64,000 nt of DNA from a delta proteobacterium NaphS2 (GTDB lineage: Bacteria; Desulfobacterota; DSM-4660; Desulfatiglandales; Desulfatiglandaceae): positions 1 through 64,000 of the forward strand of contig ADZZ01000613.1 in NCBI GenBank assembly GCA_000179315.1, read 5' to 3'. Shown here in pieces: positions 59,891 to 64,000 of the stretch; within the stretch, counting starts at the first letter, position 1, and each line of letters starts with the position of its first letter. The notes under the pieces were generated by a model. The model was given only the letters and a program-made list of their open reading frames with translations. It did not search any database and had not been told where the DNA came from. The position numbers were made by a program, and so were the translations under genes.

Positions 59891-60466
59891 CTATATGGCT
59901 TCCAGATCCGGCAGGTTGTCCCAGAGTTCATCTTTGACCGGATATTTCCTGAGTGTCTCAATGATGATCGGAAGGGGATCGGGCAGAATTGTTGGAAAAT
60001 CGATCTCGCCTTCAAGCCTGATGGAAAATGCCAGTTGCTCAACAGGGGGTATGAACTGAGCATCCACACCTTTCTTGTTCCCTCTTGCATCCACCCGGTA
60101 CCACTCGATTTCGGGCAAATAAACGGCATTCAATCCATGGAGGCAATAGGGCGCACCATTGTCGTCCCGGCTGAGCCTTTGATAGCAAAACCCGGTGGGA
60201 ATGGAATTTGCCCGTAGAAGTGCCGCCAGCAGGTGGCTTTTGGCATAACAGATACCTGAACCCGATTTCAAAACTTCCGAGGCAGTGACGGATACTGTCG
60301 GTATATCATAATCATCAATATGTTTGATATGATCCCTGACCCATTGGAAACACGATTTTGCAACATCAACGCGGGAGGTTTTCGCGGCTGCAAGATCCTT
60401 CGCTTTGGATGCTATTTCAGGCTTATTCCAATCAATAATTTCAGTGGGTTTTAAATATTTCTTCAT
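59891..60466 (-). CDS. Transglutaminase-like domain protein
   Basis: 191 residues (an upstream ATG at 60487 is also possible). The core shows the Cys-His-Asp triad of transglutaminase-like proteins: Cys in SGSGICYAKSHLLAALLR, His in YCLHGLNAVYL and Asp in WYRVDARGNK. In bacteria such proteins are usually peptidases or amidases acting on cyclised or isopeptide bonds. No signal peptide is evident. It follows a CoA-transferase pseudogene and is followed by the lipoprotein promoter region. Confidence 0.82.
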   Translation of the reverse strand: MKKYLKPTEIIDWNKPEIASKAKDLAAAKTSRVDVAKSCFQWVRDHIKHIDDYDIPTVSVTASEVLKSGSGICYAKSHLLAALLRANSIPTGFCYQRLSRDDNGAPYCLHGLNAVYLPEIEWYRVDARGNKKGVDAQFIPPVEQLAFSIRLEGEIDFPTILPDPLPIIIETLRKYPVKDELWDNLPDLEAI

Positions 60467-60544
60467 AGTGGCTATCGGCAAAGGCAACGTGGCAAATACA
60501 TCCTTAGATTCGCCTTTTCAATTGATCGGTAACCGATTGGCTCA

Positions 60545-61182
60545 GTGCACTCTGGGCTTCCATGGGGCTTATGTGATATACATTTCTTCAGCGGCCCTCA
60601 GAAGTTCTTCCCGAAAATCGAGCTGTCCGCCGGTTCCGCTGAATTGATGTCCCTCCATAAATTCGGCATTGGCCTGACCGAAGAGATCCACCTCCAGGAC
60701 CGAATTGACGGAGATCATGTTGTCATTTTGAGCGATGATTGAAGGGTGGTTCGTGTATGAAACCGGATGGCTTTCCATGGCGGAATTATCATGCATGAAA
60801 CGAAGCATCTCCTTGTCGCGGCCACATCCACGGTCATATACTCCGAAATAAGCTTCGGCAGCTGATGAAGATGATTGGGCAGATAGTCGTTGAGCCCCAC
60901 ATGCACCAGACCCCGGTCCCCGGCTCCCACAAAGGTGCTGCACCGCTCGACGCAGTCCACCAGATCAGCTGCCAGTACGGTTTTTGGAGCATGCACCAGT
61001 GGAAGGCTACTCAAAATTCGAAGCTTATTAAGATCGCCCGCGCGAAGGCGTTCGGCAAAGGCTTCCAGCAGTGCCGGTGGCTCTGCCAGGAGCGCCCCGT
61101 AGATCAGCAGGCTCTCATCCTTCACGCGCTCCACTGCTTTAGCCGGGGTGGTCAGTTTGTTTCGGTATAAAGATTTGTACAT
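60545..61182 (-). pseudogene. Acetyl-CoA hydrolase/transferase family (4-hydroxybutyrate CoA-transferase-like), internally deleted
   Basis: From 61182 the frame gives the N-terminal part of the family (MYKSLYRNKLTTPAKAVERV, LRILSSLPLVHAPKTVLA, STFVGAGDRGLVHVGLNDYLPNHLHQLP). At about 60820 it jumps in another frame directly to a late part of the same family (MLRFMHDNSAMESHPVSYT, IIAQNDNMISVNSVLEVDLFGQ, FSGTGGQLDF), so the middle, including the catalytic Glu region, has been deleted. The C-terminus is also cut short by a stop at 60569. It is non-functional. Confidence 0.85.
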
Positions 61183-61374
61183 GTTAGCTCAGTCTTTTCT
61201 TATCTTGATCCAGCACAGTTTTCAGGTTATTTTTTGCTTTATTGAAATTGATGACGCTTATTTGCGTTCCCCCTATTTGTTCCGTTGCATTGTAATAAGT
61301 ATAGAGAACGCTGAAATGAATTGTCCAGGTTTTTTGAGAATCGAATTAAAATGTTAGGGAAGGAGAAATTATCC

Positions 61375-62204
61375 ATGAACGACGAAACACAGCCGGAAAA
61401 AGAGCTGGTGAGATTTGAGAAAAGGGACACGTGGGCCGGATTTTCCTGAACCGGCCGGAGAAACGCAACGCCATAAACTTGGCCGTATGGGAGGCCCTTG
61501 ACAAAGCTGTTGCGGCGGCCGAAGATCCGGAGGTGCGGGTCGTGATTCTTGGCGGGGAGGGGGAGTCCTTTTGCGCGGGACTCGATCTCAGTCCTGATAA
61601 CGAGCTGTTATCGACTATGGGCGGTCAACCGGGAACGGTACAAAAAGTGACGCTTTTTCAGGAAATCAAAGCCGTCCAAAATATCCACAACCGCCTGGAA
61701 TCCCTTCCCAAGCCCACCATTGCGGCCATCCACAGTCATTGTCTCGGTGCAGGTCTGGAATTGGTTCTCTGTTGCGATATCCGCATTTGTACGGTGGATG
61801 CGGTCTTCGGCCTTCTGGAGGCCACCCTGGCCATCATTACGGATGTGGGCGGATTGCAGCGTCTCCCCAAGGTGGTGGGGAGGGGACATGCCCGGGAGAT
61901 CGCCTTTCGGGGTCATTGCTTCGATGCTGACCGCGCAAGAAGGATCCAGTTGGTGAATGATGTCTATGAAACCCGGGATGAATTGGAAGCAAAGGCCGTG
62001 GAAATGGCCGAGGAGATTGCAGCCAACCCGCCACTCGCGGTACAGGGGGCCAAGGATGTCTTTCTGTTCGATGACGAGGTCGGTTTAAAGCGCTCGCTTC
62101 ATTACAATGCGGCCAGGTCGTCCATGATCTTGCCTTCGGAGGATATATTTGAAGCCATGGGCGCCTATCTGCAAAAACGAAAAGGCAACTTCAAAGGGGC
62201 GTGA
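61375..62204 (+). pseudogene. Enoyl-CoA hydratase/isomerase family, apparent one-base frameshift near the start
   Basis: The best ribosome-binding site (AAGGAG) and the ATG at 61375 encode MNDETQPEKELVRFEKRDTW, the expected start of a crotonase, but that frame stops at 61449. The rest of the protein continues in another frame from about 61431 (RIFLNRPEKRNAINLAV), with oxyanion-hole segments GESFCAGLDLS and IHSHCLGAGLELVLC and a normal C-terminus. Either the gene has lost one base, or a shortened product starts at a GTG at 61431 without a ribosome-binding site. The body is intact, so damage is recent or is a sequencing error. Confidence 0.72.
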
Positions 62205-62346
62205 GATAAGAAAAGCGAGATCCTCTGAACCGACGCACCTGTTTATGTCCGGCCGGGCATCCATTAATGCCACGGAGTCACCAGATACGCCGGATGCCTT
62301 CCGGGGATCTGTTCTCAAGCTACATTGTAGACAGGTTTTCCCGGTT

Positions 62347-63372
62347 TCACCACCTGGTGTGCGATGAGGTCAAAATCGAAAGTGGAACCTCCAGCAACCG
62401 TAGCACGGTTTCATGTACTTTTGTAACACCCTTTACGATTGTTTGCATAATCCGGCCATTTTTCTCAACCAGGCTAAGGTGAACGCTTTCGAAAAAGTAA
62501 CTGAGATTATTCCAGGTTGGTGTTTTGGTATTCATACGGCTGGGCAATATGGGCAATTTTTCAACTTCTTCGTCTGCCATATTTTTTCGGATATTCCGCT
62601 CCATAAGACTGACAATCATAAGGGCAATGAAGTAAAGAAAAGTAATGGCTTCAATTCGTTTTGGTTTTTTGAGGAAAACAGGGGCGATTTTGAGAATTGA
62701 TTTGCTTGTGTACATTCTTTTTTCCAAATAGGGTTGATTTTTGTAGGCTTTGAGTACTTCTGAGGCTTCGATTTCAGCGTTGGTGATAAGAGGGAAAATG
62801 CCGTCACGGCTAGAGAGATCTGCTACGGCCTGACGGTCTAACTCCCATTCCAAGCGGTAGGAAATATTTTCTTCTTCTTTGTATTGTGTGTTGGGTCCTG
62901 GCTTTCCAGGGCCTATCTGACGCTGAACAATTTGTTTGTCCTCGATGAGCTGAATTTGGAATAGATCAAATGTACCTTTGGTTGCCTTCTTGATTGCCTT
63001 TTCAATCTGTTGTTTTGTCTTGAGGTTGTATTGATTGAGTCGGGGGGAAAGTTCAGTCAGTTGAAGATCGGCTTTGGCAATTCTTTTTTCTCGTCGGCTG
63101 TTATCCTGTTTTTCTTTGGCGCTGCTGTGAACCCAAATGATTCGATACCCATTTTGGGAAGGCTGACCTTCGTATGTTTTGTAAACGATGGTTTCTGATT
63201 TTTTTCGGCTATTTGGCGTTTCGTAGGCATATTGCCATTCGATGGAGTTTGTTTTTAGGAATTCGTAGAACTGTTTGACTTCAGAGCGGTTTTTGGGAAC
63301 GCATGGTTTCGATGTGAAATTTAATTCGAAAAACATCGGTCCAACGGTGCGGAATGTGGGTTTACAGACCAA
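62347..63372 (-). pseudogene. IS1634-family transposase, N-terminally truncated
   Basis: 341 residues match the C-terminal half of IS1634-type (IS4 superfamily) transposases: SSAKEKQDNSRREKRIAKAD, LNQYNLKTKQQIEKAI, RDGIFPLITNAEIEASEVL, AYKNQPYLEKRMYTSKS and LKIAPVFLKKPKRIEAITFLYF. The N-terminal half with the first catalytic Asp residues is absent, and the upstream sequence has no proper start (only a TTG at 63372). The segment is AT-rich and foreign-looking. No inverted ends were found. Confidence 0.8.
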
Positions 63373-63488
63373 GTTTCGGAATATACGTGCTTCAGGACTG
63401 TGTTTTAGCCTGTACAGTGGATTTCTAAAGCGTTATAAGAAGACCATGGAAGCACATCCAAAATTAAAAATATTAATATGGAGGCATT

Positions 63489-64000
63489 ATGGAAGGAAAC
63501 CCCGTTAAACTGAAACCGGCAGACGAGATTGAAATCGTAACCCTCATGGACAACTATTCCGATGTGCTGCTTCAAAGTTCGGGTCCGGTAACACGACCGC
63601 CGCTGGCGCCGGGTGGGGAAATCCCCACGGACACGCTCCTGGCGGAACACGGTCTCTCACAACTGGTGCGGCTGAAGAGCCAAGGAACAAGCCACAGCAT
63701 CCTTTTCGACACCGGCTACAGTCCCGTCGGTGTATTGCATAACCTGAAAATTCTGAACATTGATCTCCAGGAAGTGGAGGCCCTCATTTTAAGCCATGGT
63801 CATATGGACCATACGGGGTCACTTTACCCTATTCTGGAACACCTCCATCGGAACCTGCCGCTGGTTGTGCATCCCGAAGCCTTTCTCTCTTCCCGTTATA
63901 TAGATGCGGGGGAAGGAAAGAAACTTTTTTTCCCCCGCACGTTGAACCGCCGTAAGCTGGAATCCCTGGGGGCTGAAATCCTTGAATCCAGAGCACCGGT
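63489..64000 (+). CDS. Metallo-beta-lactamase-fold hydrolase (partial, runs off the window)
   Basis: 170 residues visible. After a short N-terminal section (IEIVTLMDNYSDVLL) comes FDTGYSPVGVLHNL and the zinc/iron motif SHGHMDHTGSL (HxHxDH). This N-terminal arrangement, with NYSD and the long loop before LLFDTG, is typical of the MBL group related to 7,8-dihydropterin-6-yl-methyl-4-(beta-D-ribofuranosyl)aminobenzene 5'-phosphate synthase. GGAGG lies 4 nt before the ATG. The C-terminal metal ligands are outside the window. Confidence 0.88.
   Translation, partial: MEGNPVKLKPADEIEIVTLMDNYSDVLLQSSGPVTRPPLAPGGEIPTDTLLAEHGLSQLVRLKSQGTSHSILFDTGYSPVGVLHNLKILNIDLQEVEALILSHGHMDHTGSLYPILEHLHRNLPLVVHPEAFLSSRYIDAGEGKKLFFPRTLNRRKLESLGAEILESRAP

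Noticed and set aside
62347-63372. The transposase remnant as an intact functional gene
   Set aside because: The part that should hold the first catalytic aspartates is missing and no proper start codon exists upstream.

Overview
The window looks like chromosome of a sulfate-reducer-type Desulfobacterota bacterium (old Deltaproteobacteria, Desulfobacteraceae-like). This is inference from gene content: a Pst system with long-form permeases, a Methyltrn_RNA_4 gene between trmD and rplS, a PTS without sugar transporters, a TamA/TamB pair, NtrC-type sigma-54 control, and CoA-ester genes. No 16S rRNA or tRNA is present to confirm it. Genes are tightly packed, with frequent 1-30 bp overlaps and several TTG or GTG starts.

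Layout. 1-4.4 kb: C-terminal part of an RND efflux pump, a small unknown protein, then lipB-lipA. 4.5-7.7 kb: dinB, a small conserved protein, a secreted PEBP-family protein, an AT-rich gap, and a YbgC-like thioesterase. 7.8-17.1 kb: a long minus-strand housekeeping run, in transcription order ffh, rpsP, khpA, rimM, trmD, a SPOUT-like methyltransferase, rplS, rnhB, yraN, rsmI, ptsH, ptsI, smpB and ssrA (tmRNA). A scrap of an aldo/keto reductase gene abuts the 3' end of ssrA. 17.3-32.6 kb: plus-strand run of nucleoside phosphorylase, DUF1786, ligA, acyP, a lipoprotein, murA, comEC, tamA and tamB. 32.7-34.0 kb: a solitary MNT-type nucleotidyltransferase and a Phd/VapC-type toxin-antitoxin pair. 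34.3-40.9 kb: pstC-pstA-pstS-pstB-phoU-pstS2.

40.9-45.4 kb: an alpha/beta-hydrolase gene is split by a 3,560-bp insertion sequence. The element has 12-bp inverted ends and a perfect 8-bp target duplication (TTTTTGAA), and it carries an antisense group II intron just upstream of its intact transposase. Removing the element plus one duplication copy restores the hydrolase frame exactly, so the whole history can be read from the sequence.

45.4-52.2 kb: an EAL-CBS-GGDEF protein, a PHP-glycosyltransferase fusion, a pyroglutamyl-peptidase homologue and an MFS transporter. 52.4-59.7 kb: an envelope cluster of an NtrC-type regulator, a membrane sensor kinase, two small secreted OB-like proteins, an outer-membrane barrel and a large propeller lipoprotein. 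One small secreted gene has a good sigma-54 promoter. This cluster is the best candidate here for an undescribed system. 59.9-64.0 kb: a decaying segment with a transglutaminase-like gene, a CoA-transferase pseudogene with an internal deletion, a frameshifted crotonase, a truncated IS1634-type transposase, and the start of a metallo-beta-lactamase-fold gene running off the window.
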